Below, piece after piece: positions 54,914 to 63,660 of a DNA stretch of 64,000 nucleotides; position 1 is the stretch's first letter, and every line of letters starts with the position of its first letter. The position numbers were made by a program, and so were the translations under genes. The DNA lies in NCBI RefSeq assembly GCF_021390535.1, contig NZ_JAJUXG010000003.1, forward strand, positions 1-64,000, given 5' to 3'. Source of the stretch: Dyadobacter sp. CY312. Its GTDB lineage: Bacteria; Bacteroidota; Bacteroidia; Cytophagales; Spirosomataceae. The notes below the pieces were generated by a model. It was not told the DNA's origin. It searched no databases and saw only the letters and a program-made list of their open reading frames with translations.

Positions 54914-55477
54914 CTATACGAATATATCCAGATAGCGAACTTCATCAGAAACCGGCATGATGCCATGTTTTTGAAGACAATTGAAATACATACTATCTCC
55001 TGCTTTCAAAAGATACTCTGCATCTCCGACAGTCATTTTCATTTCTCCTTCAATGACGTAAATAAATTCTTCCCCTTCATGAAAAAGTTCGTGTTGTTTT
55101 ACCTCCCCTTTTTTCGCCATGAAAAGCATGGGCTGCATTTTCTTCTGATGATATTCCGGACCAAACGGATAAATGAAATACCCCTTTTCCGTTTTCGTCA
55201 GATTCTCTTCCGCCTTTTGCTTCGTCGTTAAAATCGCATTCAACCATTCTTCTGTTTCCAGCAAACTGGAAATGTTGGTACCTAATGTCTGGGCAATTTT
55301 AATCAGCGCCGCAACGGATGGTACCGTTTTATTATTTTCAATTTTGGAGATCATGCTTTTTGACAATTCGCTGCCATCGGCTACCTCCTGCAATGTTCTT
55401 TTTTGGCTCGTTCTTAATATTCGTATCCGGTCTCCGATATTAAGCGTATTACTTTCACCTGTTGACATATGTTTCAA
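54914..55477 (-). CDS. XRE-family regulator with C-terminal cupin
   Basis: A 187-residue protein with an N-terminal XRE helix-turn-helix (about 14-72: IRILRTSQKRTLQEVADGSE, LSKSMISKIENNKTVPSVAA) and a C-terminal cupin (about 118-187: HELFHEGEEFIYVIEGEMKM; EYLLKAGDSMYFNCLQKHGI). Regulators of this build sense small ligands through the cupin. Position, upstream of the susC operon on the same strand, suggests but does not show that it controls that operon. Confidence 0.92.
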   Translation of the reverse strand: MKHMSTGESNTLNIGDRIRILRTSQKRTLQEVADGSELSKSMISKIENNKTVPSVAALIKIAQTLGTNISSLLETEEWLNAILTTKQKAEENLTKTEKGYFIYPFGPEYHQKKMQPMLFMAKKGEVKQHELFHEGEEFIYVIEGEMKMTVGDAEYLLKAGDSMYFNCLQKHGIMPVSDEVRYLDIFV

Positions 55478-55756
55478 CCTTGTTTACTAAATTATAATTT
55501 GTTTCACTTCATTCAACAAGGTTGAATGCAAATATAAAGGCAAAATTTCGTTATGCAAGGTTATTGTATAAATATTTTGTGTTTTTATTCTATTTTTTAA
55601 TAAAACATCAAATCTTGCTTAACCTCTGCCAATATCCGACAAAGATAATGGCATAAACCGATATTGAAATAGAGGGCTGAAAGGGCGTTTGGAGGCAACT
55701 TACCAGTCGTAAACCAGCTTTTGACTGTGATTTCGTGTCCAACAATTAACAAATAA

Positions 55757-56602
55757 TCAAGCCGCTGAGGAAGCCAGGCAGGTGTTTCTGTAAGCACGCA
55801 AACTAAGGCCATGGTGCCTTTTGAAGAATTTATTGATGTGGCTTTCATCCGCAAATCCAAATTCATCTGCTATTTCATGCACTCTCCTTTCGCTGAAACG
55901 TAATCGATGCTCAATCAGCCGAAGCCGGTACGAAGACATGTACTGTTGTATCGATTCACCGCACTGTTTGCGAAAATAACTGCTCAGATATGTGGACGAA
56001 AGTCCGAACTTTTCAGCGATCACAGCAATTTTCAGAAATTCAGGTTTACGTATATGTTCCTGTATGTAATCCAATATTTGCAACACGCGGGCATCTGTAT
56101 TGGGAGAAACTTCCTTTGGTTTAATTACAGCAATATTCCGGGCGGCAATAACAATAATCGCATTCACCAGATGACGTACCAGATCTTCGCTGTAAATGGC
56201 CTTATAATCTGCCGCTTGCTTCAAATTTTGCATCAATAAACCGACCATTTGTTTATCATCTTTTTTTACAAGGACTGAACCCGATAAATGCGATGCATAA
56301 TACAAAAGGCATTCAATGTGATCAATGCTTTTCCATTGGTATTCTCTGACGTAGCTTTCACCAAAACGCACCACCATAAACTCACAGGTGCTCTCCAAAT
56401 CAAATCCATGGTAGTCGTTTGGGGTGATCAGAAATAAGTCTCCTGCACAATAAGCGAACTTATTACCATTGACTATATGATTTCCGGTACCAGAAATCAC
56501 ATAGACCATTTCGAAAAAATTGAACTGCCTGTCCCGTAAAGGACAGTCGTCTACTTTTTCATAAAATACTTCAAGTGATTGATGGATATTTTCTCTGGCC
56601 AT
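55757..56602 (-). CDS. AraC-family transcriptional regulator
   Basis: A 281-residue regulator. The ATG at 56602 (MARENIHQS) is preferred to an upstream TTG. The N-terminal half is an AraC_binding-type cupin (MVYVISGTGNHIVNGNKFAY; AGDLFLITPNDYHGFDLEST), and the C-terminal half a double helix-turn-helix (LKIAVIAEKFGLSSTYLSSY; RVHEIADEFGFADESHINKF; GLSLRAYR). It is divergent from the quinone-oxidoreductase-like gene, 88 bases away, and is its probable regulator. Confidence 0.92.
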   Translation of the reverse strand: MARENIHQSLEVFYEKVDDCPLRDRQFNFFEMVYVISGTGNHIVNGNKFAYCAGDLFLITPNDYHGFDLESTCEFMVVRFGESYVREYQWKSIDHIECLLYYASHLSGSVLVKKDDKQMVGLLMQNLKQAADYKAIYSEDLVRHLVNAIIVIAARNIAVIKPKEVSPNTDARVLQILDYIQEHIRKPEFLKIAVIAEKFGLSSTYLSSYFRKQCGESIQQYMSSYRLRLIEHRLRFSERRVHEIADEFGFADESHINKFFKRHHGLSLRAYRNTCLASSAA

Positions 56603-56660
56603 GATGCAAAAGTACTCAAACAAGCTATAAATGTACCTGTTTTTGATGTTTTCACCAGTC

Positions 56661-56668
56661 TATTTTTG
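56661..56668 (+). promoter_or_regulatory. Possible -7 promoter element upstream of the oxidoreductase gene
   Basis: TATTTTTG matches TAnnTTTG, 22 bases before the ATG at 56691. The extended word TATTTTTGCAAATCAA is the same as upstream of map. No well-spaced -33 element was found. Confidence 0.4.
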
Positions 56669-56690
56669 CAAATCAATATAAATAATTAGT

Positions 56691-57638
56691 ATGAAGGCAA
56701 TCGTATTAGAACAATTTGGAGGCGTTGAAAATCTGGTTTACAAAGACGTTAAAATGCCTGAAATAAAGGCAAGTGAGGTACTTATCAAGGTCAAAGCCAT
56801 CAGCATCAATCCGGTGGATGTTAAAGTCCGCAGCAGACAGGCTCCATTGGCAGAAGAACTAGCAAAACATGATCCGTTGATTTTAGGTTGGGACATTTCG
56901 GGAGAAATTGTGGAGGTCGGAAAGGGGGCGACCCGGTTTCAAATCGGTGATGAAGTATTTGGTATGATCAATTTCGTTGGCCATGGGCAAGCCTACGCGG
57001 AATACATCGCCGCTCCGGAAGTACATCTTGCACTAAAACCTGAAAATGTTAGTCATGTGGAAGCTGCTGCGAGCACGCTTGCAGCATTAACAGCCTGGCA
57101 GGTATTTGACCAATATGGGAAATTGAGACCGACAGACAAAGTGCTTATTCATGCTGCTGCGGGAGGCGTCGGGCATTTTGCGGTACAGATCGCCAGACAC
57201 ATCGGAGCGCATGTCATTGCTACAAGCTCGGCCTCCAACCGGAATTTCGTATTGCAACTGGGTGCTGATGAACATATTGACTACCACACAACGCAATTCG
57301 AAAAAATACTGTGTGATATTGATTTTGTACTGGAAACTGTTGGAGGGGCTAACTTTCAAAAATCAGTACAAGTCTTGAAGCCGTTCGGCACCATTGTCAC
57401 TTTACCCTCCGGACATACAAAAGAGGATGAATTCAAAGCCCGTGAAAAGAATTTACATGCGTGTTATTTTATGTCTGTTTATTCCAATGATACCGATATG
57501 CGCCACATTGCCTCTATGTTGGAAACCGGTGTATTGAAACCTTATGTCTCACACATATTTGAATTTGATGAAATGGCAAAAGCACATCTGCAAATCGAAA
57601 CAGGACATACAATGGGTAAAGTGGTGGTACGGCTGTAA
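56691..57638 (+). CDS. NADPH:quinone oxidoreductase-like MDR protein
   Basis: A 315-residue medium-chain reductase of the zinc-free quinone oxidoreductase branch. The cofactor site is in HAAAGGVGHFAVQIARHIGA, and the N-terminal GroES-like domain contains ISINPVDVKVRSRQAPL. No cysteine cluster for a structural zinc is seen, so it is not an alcohol dehydrogenase. Such enzymes reduce quinones or enals with NADPH. It heads a plus-strand pair with the flavodoxin-fold reductase; regulation by the divergent AraC gene is likely. Confidence 0.92.
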   Translation: MKAIVLEQFGGVENLVYKDVKMPEIKASEVLIKVKAISINPVDVKVRSRQAPLAEELAKHDPLILGWDISGEIVEVGKGATRFQIGDEVFGMINFVGHGQAYAEYIAAPEVHLALKPENVSHVEAAASTLAALTAWQVFDQYGKLRPTDKVLIHAAAGGVGHFAVQIARHIGAHVIATSSASNRNFVLQLGADEHIDYHTTQFEKILCDIDFVLETVGGANFQKSVQVLKPFGTIVTLPSGHTKEDEFKAREKNLHACYFMSVYSNDTDMRHIASMLETGVLKPYVSHIFEFDEMAKAHLQIETGHTMGKVVVRL

Positions 57639-57666
57639 TTATTAAAACAATCTGAAAACAGAAGAA

Positions 57667-58263
57667 ATGAAAAAGATATTGGTTGTTAACGGACATCCGG
57701 ACAAAGAAAGCTTCAACAGCGTAATTGCCCATTCCTACACTAAATCTGCAAGTGATGCCGGTTCGGAAGTAAGAAACATTGCCCTAGGAGAGTTGAATTT
57801 CAATCCCAATTTGCAGTTCGGATACAGGCAGAGAATGGAGCTGGAGCCTGATTTGTTAAACGCATTGGAAGATATAAAATGGAGTGAACATCAGGTATGG
57901 ATACACCCAATGTGGTGGCTTGGTATGCCAGCTATTATGAAAGGTTTTTTTGACAGAGCGTTCCTTCCTGGCATTACTTTTAAAAGCAATAAGGGCGGAA
58001 TTAGCGAGGGATTGTTAACAGGTAAGACAGGGCGAATAATTACAACCGCCGGTGACTTACATGAGGACGTTTATAAAGATATGTACAAGTCAAGCGGACT
58101 GGTCCAATTAAAACAAGGGATTTTGGAATATTGCGGAGTTTCTTCAATTCAAAACAACTTCATTGGCCCTCTATACGAATTCGATGAACATGACAGGCAA
58201 AGGTGGATAGGGAAAGTCAAAGACTTTGCCAGGTTAGATTCCACTCACAACGATCGCTTTTAA
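57667..58263 (+). CDS. NAD(P)H dehydrogenase (quinone), flavodoxin-like fold
   Basis: A 198-residue protein of the NQO1/MdaB/KefF group: VVNGHPDKESFN at the N terminus (phosphate-binding loop for FMN/FAD) and HPMWWLGMPAIMKGFFDRAF, LPGITF in the central part. Family members carry out two-electron reduction of quinones or other electrophiles. It is 28 bases after the MDR gene and is probably co-transcribed with it, forming an electrophile or quinone detoxification unit. Confidence 0.92.
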   Translation: MKKILVVNGHPDKESFNSVIAHSYTKSASDAGSEVRNIALGELNFNPNLQFGYRQRMELEPDLLNALEDIKWSEHQVWIHPMWWLGMPAIMKGFFDRAFLPGITFKSNKGGISEGLLTGKTGRIITTAGDLHEDVYKDMYKSSGLVQLKQGILEYCGVSSIQNNFIGPLYEFDEHDRQRWIGKVKDFARLDSTHNDRF

Positions 58264-58312
58264 TTTAACCTATAAATGCAGACCTTTCACCGACCATTCA
58301 GCGCCTGCCAAA

Positions 58313-58474
58313 ATGAATCCCCTGATCAACAAATTCAAAGAATACGGATATATAGAACCTGAAATCGAAAAAGAGCTGGCTAAAAAAGTGAAGTCTCAGA
58401 TCAGACAGAAGGGTGATTTCTTCCTTCAAAAAGGTCAGGCTTCTTCGAGTCAAAATGGCCGGTTAGATTATTGA
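58313..58474 (+). pseudogene. Remnant of a Crp/Fnr-family regulator
   Basis: A 53-residue frame starting MNPLINKFKEYGYIEPEIEK and going on ELAKKVKSQIRQKGDFFLQK GQ, the characteristic start of Bacteroidota Crp/Fnr regulators. It stops at 58472-58474 after an unrelated tail. In the next frame the sequence after 58466 reads LLSFFASSNSINQIESDIRL, which resembles a later part of the same fold, so an internal deletion and frameshift are likely. The HTH is gone. Confidence 0.6.
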
Positions 58475-58658
58475 GTTTCTTTGCATCATCAAATTCAATC
58501 AACCAAATCGAAAGTGATATCCGACTCTCATCCCTATTTGCAGGCATCATGCAAACGATGAATACAATGTAAATGGAGCTGATGTGGTTAACGGCTACCT
58601 GGACATTGACCAACCGATTTGAGAACGTGTTTGAAGGAAATCTTTTTAATCTAAAAAA

Positions 58659-58985
58659 ATGAAATACCTGTTTCTTGGCTTAGCAATTGTACTCGAAGTG
58701 ATTGGATCCAGCTTCATGAAGGCATCTGACGGATTCACCAAATGGTTGCCTTCGACCATTGTTATTATAGCCTACATTACCTGTTTTTATTTTCTGTCGC
58801 TGGCGCTTAAAACCATCCCATTAGGTGTAGCGTATGCGATTTGGGCAGGACTTGGCATTGTACTTACTGCTGCTGTTTCAGTGATTATATTCAAGCAAAA
58901 AATGGATTTAGCTGGGATTATTGGCATTGTCTTCATCGTTGCTGGTGTGGTGATTATGAATTTTTTCTCCAAAACTGCGCATTGA
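58659..58985 (+). CDS. SMR-family small multidrug efflux protein
   Basis: A 108-residue protein with four transmembrane helices. The essential membrane Glu13 is in IVLEVIGSSFMK, the helix-3 motif is in GVAYAIWAGLGIVLTA, and the C-terminal helix IVFIVAGVVIMN is present. SMR proteins expel quaternary ammonium compounds by proton antiport (EmrE/QacH-like) or guanidinium (Gdx type); the sequence does not say which. It follows the regulator remnant. Confidence 0.92.
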   Translation: MKYLFLGLAIVLEVIGSSFMKASDGFTKWLPSTIVIIAYITCFYFLSLALKTIPLGVAYAIWAGLGIVLTAAVSVIIFKQKMDLAGIIGIVFIVAGVVIMNFFSKTAH

Positions 58986-59116
58986 AAATCCGTTGTGTAA
59001 TATTGAATTGCGCCATTGAAAAGTATTGGCGCAAATTCAATATTCAGATTGTGACGTAATTGGTTTAGTGGAATTATTAGAAAGCGCATAACTCCAATTT
59101 GTGCCGTTTTCACAAA

Positions 59117-59192
59117 ACGTTCCTATGGAACGTCTTTGTTTCCCTGTATCAAACCATTGCTACCGACAAGACGTCCCGATTGGGACGTTTTT
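59117..59192. terminator. Two hairpins between convergent genes
   Basis: ACGTTCC-TAT-GGAACGT (59117-59133, followed by CTTTG) and ACGTCCC-GATT-GGGACGT (59171-59188, followed by TTTTG). The second is a good terminator for the SMR gene and, read in reverse, for the methyltransferase gene. The AACGTTCC hairpin is a type repeated in Bacteroidota genomes. Confidence 0.75.
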
Positions 59193-59197
59193 GTTGA

Positions 59198-59965
59198 TCA
59201 GAACTCGCTGACCCGCCCTACAAAAATCTTGGTCGCATAGTTGATCCTGATTACACCATTTTCCTGATACTGATCGAAGAGCACTTTCAGATCGTCGGAC
59301 ATGGCTTGATAACCGGCGTCACCTTTGGAAGGCATATAGGAAGAAGAAAGGAGCCTGCCTTCCAGTCCGTTGAAATCGAATATTTGCTGATTGTCAAATA
59401 TCTGTTGCTCAACCGGAGCGCCGTTGAAAAATTCTGAGATTTTGTCAATGTCAATATTCCGATGATCCACCTGCACGTAGTCAGTGGAATGCCTTACGAT
59501 CAGCGCATCATAGTCTTTTTCAAAGTTGCTCTTCGTTAACCTTTCATTCCAGATCAACGCTATAAATCCTTTTGGTTTCAGGATACGGCTGAATTCCACA
59601 CTTGCTTTTTTGCGGTCGAACCAGTGAAACGCCTGACCGGCAATGATGGCATCAACACTTTGTGCGTCCAGATTGGTGTCGTCAGAATTGCCATCCATGG
59701 CAAAAAACGCCGGATTATCGCCCAAAAGCTCCACCGATTTGTCACGCATTTCCTTATTTGGTTCAACACCAATTACTTTGTATCCATGATCCAGAAACAG
59801 CTCCGAAGAAATACCCGTACCGGAACCGACATCTGCGATCGTGCTTCCCTTTTTAAGACCAAAACCTGTTTCCAGATATTCGACAATTTCTTTTGGATAA
59901 CCCGGTCTGTATTTCACATAATCCTCTACCCTATTGCTAAACCGTGTTGTACTTTTAGAATCCAT
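59198..59965 (-). CDS. Class I SAM-dependent methyltransferase
   Basis: A 255-residue protein with a Rossmann methyltransferase core: motif I IADVGSGTGISSELF (SAM-binding), VIGVEPN with the acidic residue contacting ribose, and a later IIAGQAFHWFDRKKA segment with the Asn/Asp-type motif IV position. It fits the Methyltransf_11/25 type. The acceptor is unknown. The gene is isolated between the SMR gene (convergent) and the third glycan locus. Confidence 0.9.
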   Translation of the reverse strand: MDSKSTTRFSNRVEDYVKYRPGYPKEIVEYLETGFGLKKGSTIADVGSGTGISSELFLDHGYKVIGVEPNKEMRDKSVELLGDNPAFFAMDGNSDDTNLDAQSVDAIIAGQAFHWFDRKKASVEFSRILKPKGFIALIWNERLTKSNFEKDYDALIVRHSTDYVQVDHRNIDIDKISEFFNGAPVEQQIFDNQQIFDFNGLEGRLLSSSYMPSKGDAGYQAMSDDLKVLFDQYQENGVIRINYATKIFVGRVSEF

Positions 59966-60083
59966 AACTCCAATGTTTACATTATTTCCGAAAGATATTG
60001 CTGACTAAAAATATGGTGCACGCAACACTCAATTTCGTTCAAGTTATTAATTATAGCCATTCATTTTCAAAATTTTCATTTAC

Positions 60084-60134
60084 AAAAAATGTAAAACGAC
60101 TGCCCCAAAGTGATGGAACAGCCGTTTTACATTT
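60084..60134 (-). terminator. Terminator of the third glycan operon
   Basis: AATGTAAAACGACTG and CAGCCGTTTTACATT form a strong stem (one mismatch). On the minus strand it is followed by a T run. It lies about 20 bases past the stop at 60153. Confidence 0.85.
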
Positions 60135-60152
60135 ACACATCAGCAATGCTGA

Positions 60153-61805
60153 TTATTTAACTCTCCACCTTGTATCGCCAACGGTTCTGCGGCCCGCAAA
60201 GGCTGCATCTTTAAAATTGAAGTTCAACGCGGTGTAAGGACTAACCCATAAATCTGCCGCTTTCTTCGTATAAGTTCCAACCGGGAATCCGGGAATTTCT
60301 CCGCCGGCTACAAAAGCGAAATCCGATGTCACAAAGGAATTAATGAAGCTGAAACTCGATGCTTCAAGACCAGCATAACCTCTTATTGCAAAAGATTCCG
60401 TTTTGGCTTCGTCCCACGCATGCCCGAAAACAGAGTTTCTCACCGAAATACCATCTTTTACATTGCTACGCTGACCAGCAGTTCCACGCCAGTTGAACAG
60501 TGTTCCTCCCGAAATCAAAAACTCACTGAATGTGCAGCTTTCAATCGTCACTTTCTGAGAATTCTGACGAGATGTAAGGAAGGAATTTACTTTGCTGAAC
60601 GTAGTGTTTTCCAAAGTGATCTCATCCACGGCAGCCATATTTTCACCGTCTGTATCGGTTGTCAGCACGCCATATCCGCCAATGTTATAGACCAGGGAAT
60701 TTCTGATGATGTATTTGTTAATGAACGCCTGGGTACCGATACGCAAAATACCTCTCACTTCTGAAATTACACAATCTTCGAAGATCAGCTCTTTCACAGT
60801 GGTAAGAGCGGCCGGTGCAGGATTGAAAACATAGGCACTGGCAATACCAGAACCGATGATGTGCACGCCGGAGAATTTAACCAGATCCAGCGTAACGCCA
60901 TTGGCAATATTCCAGTTGCAGTTGATCAGTGTTGCAGGTTTTTCTTCAAATCCCAGAGCCGATGCAATCGTGATGGATTTATCCAAAGCCACGGTTGGCG
61001 TGTTGTAATCCACTCCTTTTTTCAATACAATGGTAGAACCCGAAGGCGCAGCAGCCAGAGCTGTTGCCAGTGCAGTAGGGTCTTCGCTCTTGGTGAGGTT
61101 GATCACTCCGGGAGCAGTAAGATCAACGCCCGCTTTCAGTGTATTGTAAACCTGCCAACCACGTAACTCTTCTCCGCTATAAATGGCAGCCTGATAGGCG
61201 GTCAAAGGTGTCAGACCATCAACAATGGCTGTGCCCGACTGCTGGGAAGCTGCATTTACTGCTACTTCTTTCAGTGGTTTTAGCAGTTTGAGATCCGTAC
61301 CTGCAAACAGCTTGATTTTGGTAACAGGAGTTGCGCCTCCCGGTTGCCATTTTACTTTCAAAGCAACGTCGGTCACGTCGTTTCTGGCCGGTGTGAGCTG
61401 AATACTCGGAAACCTTTCCGTCATGACACTACCCAGGTCGGATACTTTGCTGTCGTACTGAGGATCGGAGGCGTGCGCTTTGGCACGAACCTGGTAAAGC
61501 ATATTCCAGAACAGCGGATCACCATTCAGGGTTATTTCATCCAAAACCACATAATTCGTATCCACTTTTAGGGTGTAATCCACCGTTTTGAAAGTATCAC
61601 GACTCACTTCAATGGTGTACGAATCGGCGAGTTTGATGTTACCCATATTGATGATAACGGTATTCCGCTCTGCCGTCAGATCTTTGCTCAAAACCGGCAT
61701 AAAAAGCCTCGTAACCGGATCCGGCAACTCTTCTTTGCAGGCCACCACCATGGACATCATGACCATGCAAAACACGATGGATTTGATCAGTTGTATATTC
61801 TTCAT
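60153..61805 (-). CDS. DUF4957/DUF5123-type beta-helix lipoprotein
   Basis: A 550-residue surface lipoprotein (VVACKEELPDP, Cys23). The N-terminal third has fibronectin-III-like strands (SIQLTPARNDVTDVALKVKW); the remainder is a right-handed parallel beta-helix (ENTTFSKVNSFLTSRQNSQK, VTIESCTFSEF, IRNSLVYNIGGYGVLTT). This combination is the DUF4957/DUF5123 architecture, found in pectin-related glycan loci of Bacteroidota, and may bind or cut the glycan; no catalytic residue can be assigned. The ATG at 61805 is preferred to a GTG at 61817. It follows susD by about 20 bases. Confidence 0.8.
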   Translation of the reverse strand: MKNIQLIKSIVFCMVMMSMVVACKEELPDPVTRLFMPVLSKDLTAERNTVIINMGNIKLADSYTIEVSRDTFKTVDYTLKVDTNYVVLDEITLNGDPLFWNMLYQVRAKAHASDPQYDSKVSDLGSVMTERFPSIQLTPARNDVTDVALKVKWQPGGATPVTKIKLFAGTDLKLLKPLKEVAVNAASQQSGTAIVDGLTPLTAYQAAIYSGEELRGWQVYNTLKAGVDLTAPGVINLTKSEDPTALATALAAAPSGSTIVLKKGVDYNTPTVALDKSITIASALGFEEKPATLINCNWNIANGVTLDLVKFSGVHIIGSGIASAYVFNPAPAALTTVKELIFEDCVISEVRGILRIGTQAFINKYIIRNSLVYNIGGYGVLTTDTDGENMAAVDEITLENTTFSKVNSFLTSRQNSQKVTIESCTFSEFLISGGTLFNWRGTAGQRSNVKDGISVRNSVFGHAWDEAKTESFAIRGYAGLEASSFSFINSFVTSDFAFVAGGEIPGFPVGTYTKKAADLWVSPYTALNFNFKDAAFAGRRTVGDTRWRVK

Positions 61806-61825
61806 TTTCTGATTCACTTTAAATA

Positions 61826-63646
61826 TTATTGAAATCTGTATCCCTTGTTATCCAGCTTTCCCTGACTGTTGGTTATAGCCTCAGAGGGAATCGGAAATAC
61901 GTAACGGGCCACTCCCGGCTGCGGTCCATTGTAGTGGTTGGCCCAGTCTTTGGTGATCCACTCCGCATAGGTAGTGAGGTTGTTATGCAGCGCTATCAGG
62001 AACGGTACGCGTGTCCAGGTCGCATCAGGAACACCCAAATACTTGCGGTTCGGGTTCAGAACTTCAAACTCACCACTCGCATTTCTTCTCCAATACATGT
62101 AGTCGGGATACTGAGCGTATTTACCAGTGATGTTGAATGCATCGTCTGCCATTTGTTTAAGCTCTTCCGACGTTTCCTGCATTTTCTTGGCATAGAGATT
62201 CCAACGGATCAATTCATACTTACGAATCATCTCACCACCAAATTCCCATCCACGTTCGTTCACAATACTGTTGAAGAATGCATCTTTTGAACCTGAAATA
62301 CCTGTAACATACTGATCCACCTTGGCAGGCCATTGTGCTTGCGGGAATGCTCTTCTGCGAACTCTGCTAAGTGCTTCGCGTGCTTTTTCAGTCGGACCAC
62401 TGATTTCATTTTCTGCCTCTGCATACATCAGCAAAACATCAGAGTAACGTAACATCGGCCAGTTGATACCTGTACCTTTTGCGGTAGAAGGCCCGGGAGG
62501 CGTAGTTAGGAAATGACGACTCCATTTTCCCTGCGCAATGTTATTCACACCCGAAACAAAAACTTTCTGAAAACTGGTATTGATCTTGTATAGCGCACAG
62601 GTTACGTCTCTTCTTATATCTGTTGAGTCAAAAGAAAAGTAATAATTTGGCGGTATGGACATGTAGTTGTTTCCTGAACCATAGCTGTGCGAAGCCGTCG
62701 TTCCACCGTCTACGGTAATTCCGATATTCCAGGCAACATCCCCGCTACCAAGCGCGAAAGGCACTTCGAACAATACATCGCTATTGACCGGGCTGATGAA
62801 TTTGTTCTGGTTCATAAACACCTGGCGGTAATCCGCAGGAAGTTCACGGTCTTTGAGCGTGATCAGCTTTTCGGTGTAAGTACGGGCGATTTCATAATAA
62901 TCTTTGAAATCTGTTTTGCGCTCCATGGTCAGTTCCGGCGTCAGGTAGTAACCTCCGCGCTGCAAAGCCAGGCGCGCAATCATACCCAAAGTATACTCCC
63001 TGCTCACCTGCTCTATACCAAAATTAATCTGGTCTGCCCAAAGCATTTGGCTTTCAACCTTGATCATATCCTCTATTTGCTGGCTCAGAATAAGGTTACG
63101 GTCTTCGCGGGAAAGGTAAAAATCCTGACCTGCCTTTGGTGCAAGACGTACATTGGGCACATCGCCAAAGTAATACGTTAACATGCTGTACCAGTATGCT
63201 CTGATGGTATATACCTCCCCAAGCATGTGATACAACTGGCGTTTACTGGCTACATCAGTCGATGTCAGTACCTTGCTCGCCTCAATTCCCTCAATTGCGA
63301 TGTTACAATCACGAATGGAAGTGTAGGCAGCGTTCCAGAATTGTCTCAAATCTCCGTTTCCGGGAAGGGCATCCAGGTTCCAGATCTGATGGCGATCCGC
63401 AGTTGCACCCCAGCCGCTCTGGCGTTCAATATCCGTATTGCCCGTCATGTTATTGGAAAGCCTCGACCTGAAACCGTCCGTGCTAAACGAAACGTAGGCT
63501 GCATTTACGCCTTTACGTGCATCTTCCACGTTGGAATAAATGTAATTGGTGTCAAAAGTTGAAAGCGATTCCGGTTCGAGAAAGTCCTTGCAGGAACTCA
63601 TTCCCAACAGAACACAGATTAATATATATATCCTTTTCATGTTCAA
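61826..63646 (-). CDS. SusD/RagB-family substrate-binding lipoprotein
   Basis: A 606-residue surface lipoprotein (GMSSC, Cys19) with the SusD opening SCKDFLEPESLSTFDTNYIY, helical core (YHMLGEVYTIRAYWYSMLTY), and the C-terminal motifs MLRYSDVLLMYAEAENEISG and VNERGWEFGGEMIRKYELIR. It pairs with the SusC 14 bases upstream, which continues beyond the window. Confidence 0.95.
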   Translation of the reverse strand: MNMKRIYILICVLLGMSSCKDFLEPESLSTFDTNYIYSNVEDARKGVNAAYVSFSTDGFRSRLSNNMTGNTDIERQSGWGATADRHQIWNLDALPGNGDLRQFWNAAYTSIRDCNIAIEGIEASKVLTSTDVASKRQLYHMLGEVYTIRAYWYSMLTYYFGDVPNVRLAPKAGQDFYLSREDRNLILSQQIEDMIKVESQMLWADQINFGIEQVSREYTLGMIARLALQRGGYYLTPELTMERKTDFKDYYEIARTYTEKLITLKDRELPADYRQVFMNQNKFISPVNSDVLFEVPFALGSGDVAWNIGITVDGGTTASHSYGSGNNYMSIPPNYYFSFDSTDIRRDVTCALYKINTSFQKVFVSGVNNIAQGKWSRHFLTTPPGPSTAKGTGINWPMLRYSDVLLMYAEAENEISGPTEKAREALSRVRRRAFPQAQWPAKVDQYVTGISGSKDAFFNSIVNERGWEFGGEMIRKYELIRWNLYAKKMQETSEELKQMADDAFNITGKYAQYPDYMYWRRNASGEFEVLNPNRKYLGVPDATWTRVPFLIALHNNLTTYAEWITKDWANHYNGPQPGVARYVFPIPSEAITNSQGKLDNKGYRFQ

Positions 63647-63660
63647 TAGCTGTTTTAGAA

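Noticed and set aside
55597..55866. An 89-codon frame on the minus strand overlapping the end of the AraC gene
   Set aside because: It overlaps the well-supported C-terminal HTH coding sequence in another frame, has poor protein character and no family match.
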